DNA of 64,000 nt from Streptomyces sp. Tu6071 (GCF_000213055.1 NZ_CM001165.1:4672945-4736944); one strand, 5' to 3'. Positions 47,343-56,669 are shown, counted from the stretch's first letter. Notes: generated from the letters alone by a model not told the origin. Numbers and translations are program-made.

Positions 47343-49196
47343 ATGTCGGAATCGGAGCAGGCGCGCGCATCCCAGGGACGTCTCCTCGCGGGGCGGTACC
47401 GCCTCGCGGAGGTCCTCGGGCGCGGCGGCATGGGGACGGTGTGGCGGGCCACCGACGAAACCCTCGGGCGGACCGTCGCGGTCAAGGAACTGCGTTTTCC
47501 GAACAGCATCGACGAGGACGAGAAGCGCCGGCTGATCACCCGTACGCTGCGTGAGGCCAAGGCCATCGCCCGCATCCGCAACAACGGCGCGGTCACCGTC
47601 TTCGACGTCGTGGACGAGGACGACCGGCCGTGGATCGTCATGGAACTCATCGAGGGCAAGTCCCTCGCCGAGGTCGTGCGCGAGGACGGGCTCCTCGACC
47701 CGCGGCGCGCGGCCGAGGTCGGTCTCGCGGTGCTCGACGTGCTGCGCGACGCGCACCGCGAGGGCATCCTGCACCGCGACGTGAAGCCGTCCAACGTGCT
47801 CATCGCGGGCGAGGACGGCCGCGTCGTCCTCACGGACTTCGGTATCGCGCAGGTCGAGGGCGACCCCTCCGTGACCTCGACCGGGATGCTCGTCGGCGCC
47901 CCCTCGTACATCTCGCCCGAGCGCGCCCGCGGCCACAAGCCGGGCCCCGCGGCCGACCTGTGGTCGCTCGGCGGGCTCCTGTACGCCGCCGTCGAGGGCG
48001 TCCCGCCGTACGACAAGGGCTCCGCGATCGCGACCCTCACCGCCGTCATGACCGAGCAGGTCGAGCCGCCCGCGCACGCCGGCCCCCTCACGCCCGTCAT
48101 CCTCGGACTGCTCGTCAAGGACCCCGCCCAGCGCCTCGACGACGCCCGCGCCCGCGCGATGCTCCAGGAGGTCATCGCCGCTCCCGAGGCGAAGCCGCTC
48201 GACGCGACCCGCGTCGTCCCGCTCCCGCCCGCCCCCGCCGAGGACACGTCGCAGACCACCGGCTGGTCGACGCCGCGCACCGGCGGCTTCGCCCGCTCCT
48301 CCCGTACGGGGAGCCCGGCGGCCGGGGCCGCTCGCACCGGCGGCGGTACGACGGGCACGCCCGCGGCCGGAAGCCCCTCGGCCCCCGTGCCCGCCCGCTC
48401 CCGGGCCTCGCTCACCGACGTCGTCCCGCGCCGCACCCTCGCCGTCATCGCCGCTGTCGTCGTCCTGGCCGTGGTCGCGACCGTCGTGTTCCTCGTCGCC
48501 CACAACGGCGGCGACGAGGACAAGCAGGGCGCGAAGGCCGCCACCAGCCCCTCGACCTCCGCGGCGGGCTCCTCCAGCACCCACCGCGACGGTGGCAAGG
48601 ACGAGAGCCCGCAGACCTCGCCCTCCGCCGGACAGCCCGCGACCTCGCAGAAGAGCGACGACAGCGAGGACGAGGGCGAGAAGGAGGACGGGAGGGACGA
48701 CAAGGGCAATGGCAAGGAAGAGGACAAGGACAAGGACAAGGGCGAGGACTCGGGCGGCGCTCCGCTCGACACCACGACCCACCGGGACCCCAGCGGCTTC
48801 TCCATAGGACTGCCCGACGGGTGGAAGCGCGTCTCCTCCGGTGCCGCCGGGGTGCGATTCGCCGGACCCGCCGGGCAGCGACTCCTCATCGGCACGACCA
48901 CGACGCCGAAGAGCGACGCCGTGGCCGACTGGGAGCGCCAGGAGCGGAGCATGGTCCGCTCGAACTACCACCGCATCGCGATCAAGCGCGTCGACTACCG
49001 GGGCTGGGAGACCGCCGACTGGGAGTTCACGTACACCGACGGCGGCACGCGGATGCACAGCGTCGACCGGGGCACGGTCGTCAACTCCCATCGCGGCTAC
49101 GGGATCATGTTCACGACGAAGGACGCCGACTGGGACGGCAAGCACGCCCGCGACACCTGGCAGACCTTCACGGAGACTTTCAAGCCCGCCTCCTGA
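47343..49196 (+). CDS. Transmembrane serine/threonine protein kinase
   Basis: The 617-residue product from ATG 47343 has an intact PknB-like kinase domain (about 18-280): glycine loop LGRGGMGTVWRA, Lys48 in VAVKEL, catalytic HRDVKPSN (Asp146, Asn151), DFG (Asp165) and APSYISPE. A Pro/Ala/Gly linker, one membrane span (about 363-386), a Ser/Glu/Lys-rich external linker and a C-terminal domain (480-617; DPSGFSIGLPDGWKRVSS) follow. The same external domain type is present in the next gene, so they are paralogues. Confidence 0.93.
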   Translation: MSESEQARASQGRLLAGRYRLAEVLGRGGMGTVWRATDETLGRTVAVKELRFPNSIDEDEKRRLITRTLREAKAIARIRNNGAVTVFDVVDEDDRPWIVMELIEGKSLAEVVREDGLLDPRRAAEVGLAVLDVLRDAHREGILHRDVKPSNVLIAGEDGRVVLTDFGIAQVEGDPSVTSTGMLVGAPSYISPERARGHKPGPAADLWSLGGLLYAAVEGVPPYDKGSAIATLTAVMTEQVEPPAHAGPLTPVILGLLVKDPAQRLDDARARAMLQEVIAAPEAKPLDATRVVPLPPAPAEDTSQTTGWSTPRTGGFARSSRTGSPAAGAARTGGGTTGTPAAGSPSAPVPARSRASLTDVVPRRTLAVIAAVVVLAVVATVVFLVAHNGGDEDKQGAKAATSPSTSAAGSSSTHRDGGKDESPQTSPSAGQPATSQKSDDSEDEGEKEDGRDDKGNGKEEDKDKDKGEDSGGAPLDTTTHRDPSGFSIGLPDGWKRVSSGAAGVRFAGPAGQRLLIGTTTTPKSDAVADWERQERSMVRSNYHRIAIKRVDYRGWETADWEFTYTDGGTRMHSVDRGTVVNSHRGYGIMFTTKDADWDGKHARDTWQTFTETFKPAS

Positions 49197-49239
49197 GAGC
49201 GGGCGCGGTGGAGGCGACGCTCTGGTGATGCGCCGGTGG

Positions 49240-49310
49240 GGAACCTTCGCGTCCCCCTGCGCGTTGTGGGCCCCAGGGGGGCGAACCCGCATGTAAGGGA
49301 CACCCCTAGG
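49240..49310 (+). promoter_or_regulatory. Duplicated promoter/leader element, copy 1
   Basis: GGAAC (49240-49244), 18 bp, GTT (49263-49265) fits the sigma-R type promoter GGAAY-N18-GTT. The transcribed part CCCCAGGGGG, then CATGTAAGGGACACCCCTAG (49290-49309), is shared with copy 2 at the same spacing. ATG at 49291 is followed at once by TAA and preceded by AGGGGGG. About 59 of 71 bases match copy 2; mismatches concentrate in the promoter spacer. It leads into the pseudokinase gene. Confidence 0.6.
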
Positions 49311-49603
49311 TGATACCCCCCATCCCCTCACCCCCCGCTCCCGCCCCCGTGCGCCCCCTCACGACCCCCCGCCCCGCATTCCGAGGGTTGAGCGGCCCCC
49401 GGGCCGGGCACGAACGAGACCAGGGTCACCCGGCCGTCACCGGAGCCCCCCGCGTACCGGTGGCAGGAGGCGGGGAGGAGCTGCGGCGAACTCGCCCAAC
49501 TCCCCCGGAAAACCCGGCCTCGGCACGTATCGTGAAAGAACGGGGACCGTACCGGACGGCTCGGGACCCGAAACGGACACAGGTGATCACGGTGGGGGGC
49601 GTT

Positions 49604-52522
49604 GTGGACGACTACGCGGGGCGTGTGCTCGCCGACCGCTACCGGTTACCGCTGGACGCCTCCGCCGAGGAGGGCGCGGGCCCGGCCGCCGCCGGGCGGG
49701 CCTTCGACACGTACAGCGGCCAGGAAGTCAGCCTCCAGCGCATCCCGTTGCCCGACGTCGTCGAGGGTGAACTCCCGGGCCAGGACCCGGCCTCCGGCGC
49801 CGGGGACCCGTCCGGCGATCCCGTCGTCCGGCGCGCCCTCGACGCGGCCCGCGCCGCCGCCCAGGTCCCCGACCACCCGCGCCTCAACCAGGTCTTCGAC
49901 GTCTTCGCCGAGGGCGACGCGCTGTGGATCGTCAGCGAGTACGTACCGGGCCGGACCCTCGGCAGCCTCCTCGCCGAACGCCCCCTCAACCCCTACCGCG
50001 CCGCCGAGGTCGCCGCCGACGTCCTCACCGCGCTGCGCGCCCTGCACGCGGGCGGCTGGGTCCACCGCAACATCACCGAGCACACCGTCCTCCTCGCCGA
50101 GGACGGTCGCGTCGTCCTCGCGGGCCTCGCGGCCGGTGCCGCCCAAGAGGCGCTGTGCGGCTACGATCCCGTCCCCCCGCGCTCCGCCGTCGAGGACGGG
50201 GCGGGCCCCGAGGGTCCCCGGCCGCGCGGTGTCATAGACGCCTCGCCGTACGGGGGCGGCTGGGGGAGCGGGGGCCCGGCGGCCGGTCCCGGCGCTCCCG
50301 CGACGGCCGGTCCCGGCGGGTACCCGGGTACGGGTACGGGGCCCGGCGGCGGTGCGCCCGCCCCCCGGGCCGGGGGTGCCCCCGGTTCCGTACCGCCCGC
50401 CTTCGTGAACCGTCCCGCGCCGACGCCCCCGGCGCTCGCCGCCGGTTCCGCCGATCCCCGTGCCGCGCGCGCGGGGGCCATCGCCGCCTACCGGGCCGGG
50501 GCCAGGGCCGCCGCGCGCGCCCAGGCCGAGGGCGGGCCGGGCGCCGCGAAGCCCGCACCGGGGCAGTCCGCCGAGCCCACGGGCGCGTCCGAGCCCGAGG
50601 CGCCGGGCCGGATCAGCGACCCGTACGGGGTGCGCGAGCGGCAGAGCGCCACCCCGCGCGAGCAGCCCCCCGCGCATCCGGACGACCCGCAGGCCCCCGG
50701 GGCCCCGCAGGAGCCTCAACTCCCGCCCGACTCCTGGCACGGCGCCGCCCCGCGCACGGGGAACACCCCCGGGCCCGCTCCCGAGGCCGTGCCCCCGTTG
50801 CCCCTGCCGCCCGAGTACCGGCGCGGGCCCGCCATGGGCCCGAGCGCCCCCGTACCCCAGCGCCTCGCCCCGCAGCCTCCCGCGCCGCGGTTCCCCGTAC
50901 CGCGGCAGGACGAGGCGCCGGGCGGCCCCCAGGCCCCCGATCCGCACGAGTCGCGTCACCCGTACGACGAAGCGCACGCCCCCGCACCGGACGCCCCGGA
51001 CGCCCCGGACGCCCCCGCCCCCTCGGCACCCGGCTGGGACGCTCCCGTTCCCGGGTACGGGCCCGGCAACGCCGTCGCGGCGGAGCGGGCGCGGCAGGTG
51101 CGGATGGTCGTGGTCGGGCCCGTCACCGAGCGGTGGTCGCCCGAGCAGGCCGGGCCCGTGCGCGGGACGTGGCAGCTCGCGGCGCCTGTCGGCCCGGCGA
51201 CCGATCTGTGGGCGCTCGGCGTGCTGCTCTTCCGCGCGGTGCAGGGGCACGGCCCGTACCCGGAGGAGAGCACCGCCGAGCTGGTCCACATGGTGTGCGC
51301 GGAGGCGCCCGCGTTCGCCGAGGAGTGCGGGCCGCTGCGGCCCGTCGTGGAGTCGCTGCTGCGCCAGGACCCCACCGAGCGACCCGACTTCGAGGAGCTG
51401 CGGGGCTGGCTGCGCTCCCTCGTACGGTCCGCGCCCGAGCCGGACGCGGGCGCGCACCTCGTGCCCGCGCCGGCCTTCGACCCGGCCGCGCTGCCCATCA
51501 AGCGGCGGCGCGGAGAGCTGGTGCGGCGCAAGCGGCGCCCGAAGAAGGCGGCGAAGAAGGCCACGAAGCAAGCGGTGGCGCCCGCCGAGCCCGCGCGGCC
51601 CCGGCCCGTACCGCCCGTCCCGCGCAGCCACCGCAGGGCGCGCGAGGCCGAGCCCGCCGAGGAGACGACCCCGCTCTACGGCCTCGCCGCCGCGTACTCC
51701 CCGCCCGAGGCGCCCGGCAGTGCCCGTACCGCCTCGCGCGGCAGCCGTGGCCGGGGCGCGGCCCGGACCCGTGACAGCCGGACCGCCGGGCGTGACAACA
51801 GGCGCCCGCGCGCCCCGCGTTCGCTCGGCCGGACGCTGCTCGTCGCGGTGTTCGTGCTGCTCGCGGGCACGATCGTGTACGCGATGGTCTTCCTGCCGAA
51901 GGCGGACGAGAACGACCAGGCGCGGACGGGCTCCGAGCTGAGCCACGCGCCCGGCTCCCTGGAGAAGCCCGCCCCGACTACGGCGGCCCCCGCCTCCTCG
52001 CCCGCCGCGCAGCCGGAGGAGAAGCCGAAGGAGGACCAGCCCGAGAAGGAGAAGAAGCCCTCCGGGCCGAAGCTCCCCGCCGGTTTCGTCCTCTACAAGG
52101 ACCCGGCCGGTTTCCAGCTCGCCGTGCCCAAGGGCTGGACCCACCACGCGCGCAACCCGCAGGGGCAGGTGCGGTGGACGCACGGGAGTGACGAGCTGAT
52201 CGTCGTCCCCGGGCGCGACTCCGTCACCGAGTTCGGCAACGACCTGCTGCGCTACCAGCGCGAGTCCGAGCCCGAGACGCGGCCCTTCCGCGAGTCGAGC
52301 TGGGTCACGTCGACCGGGATGCGCGAGATCGAGGAGGGCGGCCGGAAGATGGCGGAGGGGCAGTTCACCTGGCCGGGCAACGACGGCGATGTCTTCGCCA
52401 GGAACATGGTCATGGCCGTCAACGGCAAGTACCACGTCCTCCAGTTCCGTGGACTCGACGCGAACCGCGACGACGTCAGCCGCTACTACGAACAGGCCCT
52501 GGCGACGTACCAGGTGAAGTGA
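49604..52522 (+). CDS. Giant transmembrane pseudokinase
   Basis: From GTG 49604 (VDDYAGRVLADRYRLPLD) the product has 972 residues; GTG 49583 and 49592 are other starts. The kinase fold is recognisable but inactive: the Lys strand reads VSLQRI, HRD is HRN (154-156, WVHRNITEHTVLL) and DFG is AGL (VVLAGLAAG). After this a Pro/Gly/Ala insert of about 300 residues (190-485) splits the domain before TERWSPEQAG and DLWALGVLLFRAVQG. One membrane span lies at about 741-765, and an external domain (824-972; DPAGFQLAVPKGWTHHARN) resembles that of the upstream kinase. Confidence 0.85.
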   Translation: MDDYAGRVLADRYRLPLDASAEEGAGPAAAGRAFDTYSGQEVSLQRIPLPDVVEGELPGQDPASGAGDPSGDPVVRRALDAARAAAQVPDHPRLNQVFDVFAEGDALWIVSEYVPGRTLGSLLAERPLNPYRAAEVAADVLTALRALHAGGWVHRNITEHTVLLAEDGRVVLAGLAAGAAQEALCGYDPVPPRSAVEDGAGPEGPRPRGVIDASPYGGGWGSGGPAAGPGAPATAGPGGYPGTGTGPGGGAPAPRAGGAPGSVPPAFVNRPAPTPPALAAGSADPRAARAGAIAAYRAGARAAARAQAEGGPGAAKPAPGQSAEPTGASEPEAPGRISDPYGVRERQSATPREQPPAHPDDPQAPGAPQEPQLPPDSWHGAAPRTGNTPGPAPEAVPPLPLPPEYRRGPAMGPSAPVPQRLAPQPPAPRFPVPRQDEAPGGPQAPDPHESRHPYDEAHAPAPDAPDAPDAPAPSAPGWDAPVPGYGPGNAVAAERARQVRMVVVGPVTERWSPEQAGPVRGTWQLAAPVGPATDLWALGVLLFRAVQGHGPYPEESTAELVHMVCAEAPAFAEECGPLRPVVESLLRQDPTERPDFEELRGWLRSLVRSAPEPDAGAHLVPAPAFDPAALPIKRRRGELVRRKRRPKKAAKKATKQAVAPAEPARPRPVPPVPRSHRRAREAEPAEETTPLYGLAAAYSPPEAPGSARTASRGSRGRGAARTRDSRTAGRDNRRPRAPRSLGRTLLVAVFVLLAGTIVYAMVFLPKADENDQARTGSELSHAPGSLEKPAPTTAAPASSPAAQPEEKPKEDQPEKEKKPSGPKLPAGFVLYKDPAGFQLAVPKGWTHHARNPQGQVRWTHGSDELIVVPGRDSVTEFGNDLLRYQRESEPETRPFRESSWVTSTGMREIEEGGRKMAEGQFTWPGNDGDVFARNMVMAVNGKYHVLQFRGLDANRDDVSRYYEQALATYQVK

Positions 52523-52648
52523 GCGGCGGCGGGGCGGGAGGAGGCTGGGGGCGGGGCTCCCGGTGGGCCGGGCGCGTGGCCTCTCGGTGGGCCGGGTGCG
52601 CTGAGCCTTCTGGCGCGCGGGGTGCTGGGCCTCTGAGCGGGCCGGGCG

Positions 52649-52681
52649 CTGGCCTCTGGCTGGCCTCTGGCTGGTCTCTGG
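52649..52681. repeat. 11-bp tandem repeat x3 in a repeat-rich gap
   Basis: CTGGCCTCTGG at 52649-52659 and 52660-52670, and CTGGTCTCTGG at 52671-52681. The surrounding 52556-52740 is made of longer imperfect units around GGGCCGGGCGCGTGGCCTCT. No gene is supported between 52523 and 52968 apart from the promoter element at 52754. Confidence 0.85.
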
Positions 52682-52753
52682 GTGGGTCGCGCGCGCTGGG
52701 CCTCCTGGCGGCCCGGGTGCGTGGCCTCCGTGTGGGCCGTGTCGTCCCATCCG

Positions 52754-52824
52754 GGAACTTCCGTGTCGTTCCGCGCGTTGTGGTCCCCAGGGGGACGTAC
52801 CTCCATGTAAGGGACACCCCTAGG
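52754..52824 (+). promoter_or_regulatory. Duplicated promoter/leader element, copy 2
   Basis: GGAAC (52754-52758), 18 bp, GTT (52777-52779), then CCCCAGGGGG and CATGTAAGGGACACCCCTAG (52804-52823). ATG 52805 is followed by TAA and preceded by AGGGGG. Distances are identical to copy 1. It lies 145 bp upstream of the aldehyde dehydrogenase gene. Confidence 0.6.
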
Positions 52825-52968
52825 GGATCTCCCCCACCCCCGCCTTCACCCCACCCGCCCCAGCTCACCCCCCACCTCGCCACCACTCACTGGCAGATTC
52901 GTGGAAGCCCGGTGGAAAGTGTTACCGGCGGGTACCCAAGACCGGCCCGAAGTCGTACGCTCACGCCC

Positions 52969-54606
52969 ATGACGGACACGCACGCCTCGGCGGCACCCAC
53001 CGGCCCCGCGCCGCAGGCCATCGGCACGAACCCCCAGGCCCCCGTACCGGAGGGCGTCCGCGCGGCGGCCGACGTGGTCACCCCCGAGGTGCTCGCTCGG
53101 CTGCTCAAGGGTGTCGGTGGCTCGGGACGTACCGCGAACCACACGCCGTTCGGCGGCGGGGTGCTCGCCGAGCTGCCCGAGGCGGGCCCCGAGGACGTCG
53201 AGGCCGCCTTCGCGCGCGCCCGCGCCGCGCAGGTGCCGTGGGCCGCGACGCCCGTCCGCGAGCGGGCCGCCGTCCTGCTCCGTTTCCACGACCTCGTCCT
53301 CCAGCGCCAGGCCGAGATCCTCGACCTCGTCCAGCTGGAGACCGGCAAGGCCAGGCTGCACGCGCACGAGGAGCTGCAGGCCGTCGCGATGGCCGCGCGC
53401 CACTACGGCCTCAAGGCCCCCGCCTACCTCAAGCCGAAGCACCACCTCGGTGCCGTGCCGACCCTCACGCGCGTCACCGAACAGCGCGTGCCGCGCGGGG
53501 TCGTGGGCCAGATCGCCCCGTGGAACTACCCCTTCGAGCTGTCGGTCGGCGACGCGCTGCCCGCCTTCGTCGCGGGCAACGCGGTCGTCATGAAGCCCGA
53601 CACGGAGACCGCGCTGAGCGCCCTGTGGGCCCGTGAACTCCTCATCGAGGCCGGGCTTCCCGCCGACGTCTTCCAGGTCGTCCTCGGCGAAGGGCCCGCC
53701 GTTGGCCCCGAGGTCGTCTCGCGCGGCGACTACGTGTCCTTCACGGGCTCCACGCGCACGGGCCGCGAGGTCGCCCGCAGCGCGGCGGGCCGGCTCATCG
53801 GCTTCTCGCTCGAACTCGGCGGCAAGAACCCGATGCTGGTCCTGCGCGACGCGGACGTCGAGAAGGCGGCGGCCGGAGCGGTCCGAGCCTGCTTCGCGTC
53901 CGCCGGTCAACTCTGCATCTCCATCGAGCGGTTGTACGTGCACGAGTCGGTCGCGGACGCGTTCGCCGAGCGGTTCGTGGCGCGCGTCAAGGCGATGCGC
54001 CTCGGCACGGCGCTCGCGTACGGGGCGGACATGGGCTCCCTCGCGGGCCCCCGCCAGCTCGCCGCCGTCACCGCGCACGTGGACGAGGCCGTCGCGAAGG
54101 GTGCCCGCGTCCTCGCGGGCGGCGTCGCGCGACCCGACCTCGGCCCGTACTTCTACGAGCCGACCGTGCTCACGGACGTCGAGCCCGGCATGGCGGTGTG
54201 CGCCGACGAGACCTTCGGGCCCGTCGTCTCGCTCTACCGCTTCACCGACGAGGACGAGGCGATCGCCCGCGCCAACTCGACGCCGTACGGGCTCAACGCG
54301 AGCGTCTGGACGAAGGACGCGAAGCGCGCCCTCGCCGTCGCCTCGCGACTGCGCGCGGGAACCGTCAACGTCAACGAGGGGTACGCGCCCGCCTATGGCA
54401 GCGTGCGCGCCCCGATGGGCGGCATGAAGGAGTCCGGGGTCGGCCGCAGGCACGGCTCCGAGGGCCTGCTGAAGTACACCGAGCCCCAAACCATCGCCCA
54501 GCAGCGCCTGTTGCCCATGGGCCCGTCCCTCGGCATGGACGACGCCGCCTACGCGGCCTTCATGAGCCGCAGCCTGAAGGTGATGAAGGCGCTGCGGCTG
54601 CGCTGA
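52969..54606 (+). CDS. Succinate-semialdehyde dehydrogenase-type aldehyde dehydrogenase
   Basis: An NAD(P)-dependent aldehyde dehydrogenase of 545 residues from ATG 52969. Motifs: PRGVVGQIAPWNYPFELSVG, the nucleotide site SFTGSTRTGREVARSA, the Glu motif LELGGKNPMLVL, the catalytic Cys316 in SAGQLCISIERLYVH and ETFGPVVSLYRF near the C-terminus. The best family match by memory is the streptomycete succinic-semialdehyde dehydrogenase that lies between the kinase cluster and a GMC oxidoreductase. The GMC gene follows 67 bp later. Confidence 0.9.
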   Translation: MTDTHASAAPTGPAPQAIGTNPQAPVPEGVRAAADVVTPEVLARLLKGVGGSGRTANHTPFGGGVLAELPEAGPEDVEAAFARARAAQVPWAATPVRERAAVLLRFHDLVLQRQAEILDLVQLETGKARLHAHEELQAVAMAARHYGLKAPAYLKPKHHLGAVPTLTRVTEQRVPRGVVGQIAPWNYPFELSVGDALPAFVAGNAVVMKPDTETALSALWARELLIEAGLPADVFQVVLGEGPAVGPEVVSRGDYVSFTGSTRTGREVARSAAGRLIGFSLELGGKNPMLVLRDADVEKAAAGAVRACFASAGQLCISIERLYVHESVADAFAERFVARVKAMRLGTALAYGADMGSLAGPRQLAAVTAHVDEAVAKGARVLAGGVARPDLGPYFYEPTVLTDVEPGMAVCADETFGPVVSLYRFTDEDEAIARANSTPYGLNASVWTKDAKRALAVASRLRAGTVNVNEGYAPAYGSVRAPMGGMKESGVGRRHGSEGLLKYTEPQTIAQQRLLPMGPSLGMDDAAYAAFMSRSLKVMKALRLR

Positions 54607-54673
54607 GCCCCGGCCCCCACCCGACGCCCACCCCCACCACCCACGCACCAGCGGCTTTCGACGAGGAGGGCCC

Positions 54674-56656
54674 ATGCCACGGGACAGCCATGCCACGCCA
54701 CGTGACGGCCACGGCACACCACCGAACGGCCACGGCGCGCCACCGGACACCGAGGCCACGTACCAGGATGCCCAAGTACACTCCACGGGCGGCGAGTCGG
54801 GCGGCTACGACTACGACGTCCTCGTCATCGGCTCCGGCTTCGGCGGCGCGGTCAGCGCCCTGCGGCTCACCGAGAAGGGCTACCGGGTGGGCGTCCTGGA
54901 GGCGGGCCGCCGCTTCTCCCGCGAGGAACTGCCGCGCAACTCCTGGGACGTCAAGAACTACTTGTGGGCGCCCGCGCTCGGCCTCTTCGGCATCCAGCGC
55001 ATCCACCTGCTCGGCAACGTCATGGTCCTAGCGGGCGCCGGGGTCGGCGGCGGCTCGCTCAACTACGCGAACACGCTCTACGTACCGCCGCGCGCCTTCT
55101 TCGAGGACCCGCAGTGGAAGGAGATCACCGACTGGGCGGGCGAGTTGGAGCCGTACTACGCCCAGGCCCAGCGGATGCTCGGCGTGCGCCTCAACCCGAC
55201 CGTCACGCCCTCGGACGTGCACCTCAAGAACGCCGCGGAGGCGATGGGCGTCGGCGACTCCTTCCACCTCGCCCCGGTCGGCGTCTACTTCGGCGACGGC
55301 GAGGACGGCGACGGGAGCCGGAAGGCGGAGCCGGGCGCCGAGGTGCCCGACCCGTACTTCGGTGGCGCGGGACCCTCGCGGCGCGCGTGCACCGAGTGCG
55401 GCGAGTGCATGACCGGCTGCCGCCACGGCGCCAAGAACACCCTCAACGAGAACTACCTCCACCTCGCCGAGAAGAACGGCGCCGTGATCCACCCGCTCAC
55501 CACCGTGCGCACCCTCACCGAGGACTCGCGCGGCGGCTTCGCGGTCGGCACGCTGCCCACCGACAGGCCCCGCAAGGGCGCCCACCGCGTCTACACCGCC
55601 CGCCACGTCGTCCTCGCGGCCGGGACGTACGGCACCCAGACCCTCCTGCACCGCATGCGCGACAGCGGTCTCCTGCCCCGCACCTCGGCCCGGCTCGGCA
55701 CCCTGACCCGGACCAACTCCGAAGCCCTCGTCGGCGCCCAGACCACCCCGCGCCGCTACCGCTCCGCACACGGCGGGGAACCCGACTTCACGCGCGGCGT
55801 CGCCATCACCTCGTCCATCCACCCGGACGCCAACACCCATATCGAACCGGTCCGTTACGGCCGCAGGTCGAACGCCATGGGCGGTCTCACGATCCTCCAG
55901 GTCCCCTACGCCGAGAAGCTGCCCCGCGCCCTCGGCTGGCTCCTCAACTCAGTCAAGCACCCTGTTCTGGCAGGCCGTTCGCTCTCCAACCGCCGTTGGT
56001 CCGAGCGCACCATCATCGGCCTCGTCATGCAGTCGCTCGACAACTCCCTGACCACGTACCGGCGTCCGCGCGGTCCGGGCAAGGGGCTGCTCACCGCGCG
56101 CCAGGGCCACGGCGCCCCCAACCCGACCCAGATCCGCGCGGCCACCGAGGCCGCCTCGCTCCTCGCGCGCGACATCAACGGCTTCCCCGGCAGCAACATC
56201 GGCGAACTGATGGGCACCCCGCTCACCGCCCACTTCCTCGGCGGCTGCCCCATCGGCGCCGACCCTGACCACGGCGTCATCGACCCGTACCACCGCCTCT
56301 ACGGGCACCCGGGCATCTCCGTCGTGGACGGCTCGGCGGTCTCCGCGAACCTCGGCGTCAACCCGTCCCTCACGATCACCGCGCAGGCCGAACGCGCGAT
56401 GTCCCTGTGGCCCAACAAGGGCGAGAGCGACCCGCGCCCCGCGCAGGGAGCGGCCTACACGCGCCTCGCCCCCGTCGCCCCGCACACCCCGGCCGTCCCC
56501 GAGGACGCCTTCGCCGCCCTGCGCCTGCCGTTCCTGGGCATGCCGAAGGTCCGCGCGGGCGCGGTTCGCGACGAGGCCGCGGTACGGGACGAGACGGCCG
56601 TACGCGAGGCGGCAGCCGTACCCGACGAGACGCCCGTGCCCGACGACGCGCCGTGA
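54674..56656 (+). CDS. GMC oxidoreductase (cholesterol-oxidase-like) with Cys cluster
   Basis: The 660-residue product from ATG 54674 (GAGGAGGG at 54663-54670) has an FAD fold YDVLVIGSGFGGAVSALRLT, VLAGAGVGGGSLNYANTLYV, VVLAAGTYGTQTLLHRM and the C-terminal GMC signature HFLGGCPIGADPDHGVIDP with VDGSAVSANLGVNPSLTITA. A Cys239-x2-Cys242-x2-Cys245-x3-Cys249 set (CTECGECMTGC) looks like a ferredoxin-type cluster site. N- and C-termini carry short repeats (HGTPPNGHGAPP; AVRDETAVREAAAV). Substrate unproven; sterol or other alcohols are possible. Confidence 0.88.
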   Translation: MPRDSHATPRDGHGTPPNGHGAPPDTEATYQDAQVHSTGGESGGYDYDVLVIGSGFGGAVSALRLTEKGYRVGVLEAGRRFSREELPRNSWDVKNYLWAPALGLFGIQRIHLLGNVMVLAGAGVGGGSLNYANTLYVPPRAFFEDPQWKEITDWAGELEPYYAQAQRMLGVRLNPTVTPSDVHLKNAAEAMGVGDSFHLAPVGVYFGDGEDGDGSRKAEPGAEVPDPYFGGAGPSRRACTECGECMTGCRHGAKNTLNENYLHLAEKNGAVIHPLTTVRTLTEDSRGGFAVGTLPTDRPRKGAHRVYTARHVVLAAGTYGTQTLLHRMRDSGLLPRTSARLGTLTRTNSEALVGAQTTPRRYRSAHGGEPDFTRGVAITSSIHPDANTHIEPVRYGRRSNAMGGLTILQVPYAEKLPRALGWLLNSVKHPVLAGRSLSNRRWSERTIIGLVMQSLDNSLTTYRRPRGPGKGLLTARQGHGAPNPTQIRAATEAASLLARDINGFPGSNIGELMGTPLTAHFLGGCPIGADPDHGVIDPYHRLYGHPGISVVDGSAVSANLGVNPSLTITAQAERAMSLWPNKGESDPRPAQGAAYTRLAPVAPHTPAVPEDAFAALRLPFLGMPKVRAGAVRDEAAVRDETAVREAAAVPDETPVPDDAP

Positions 56657-56669
56657 CCCCCGGGGTGGC

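Noticed and set aside
49206..49292. A minus-strand short peptide MRVRPPGAHNA, similar to MEVRPPGDHNA near 52807
   Set aside because: The similarity follows from DNA conservation of the promoter/leader element. Conservation is concentrated at the promoter boxes and leader, and extends past the ATG on the upstream side, which a peptide would not explain.
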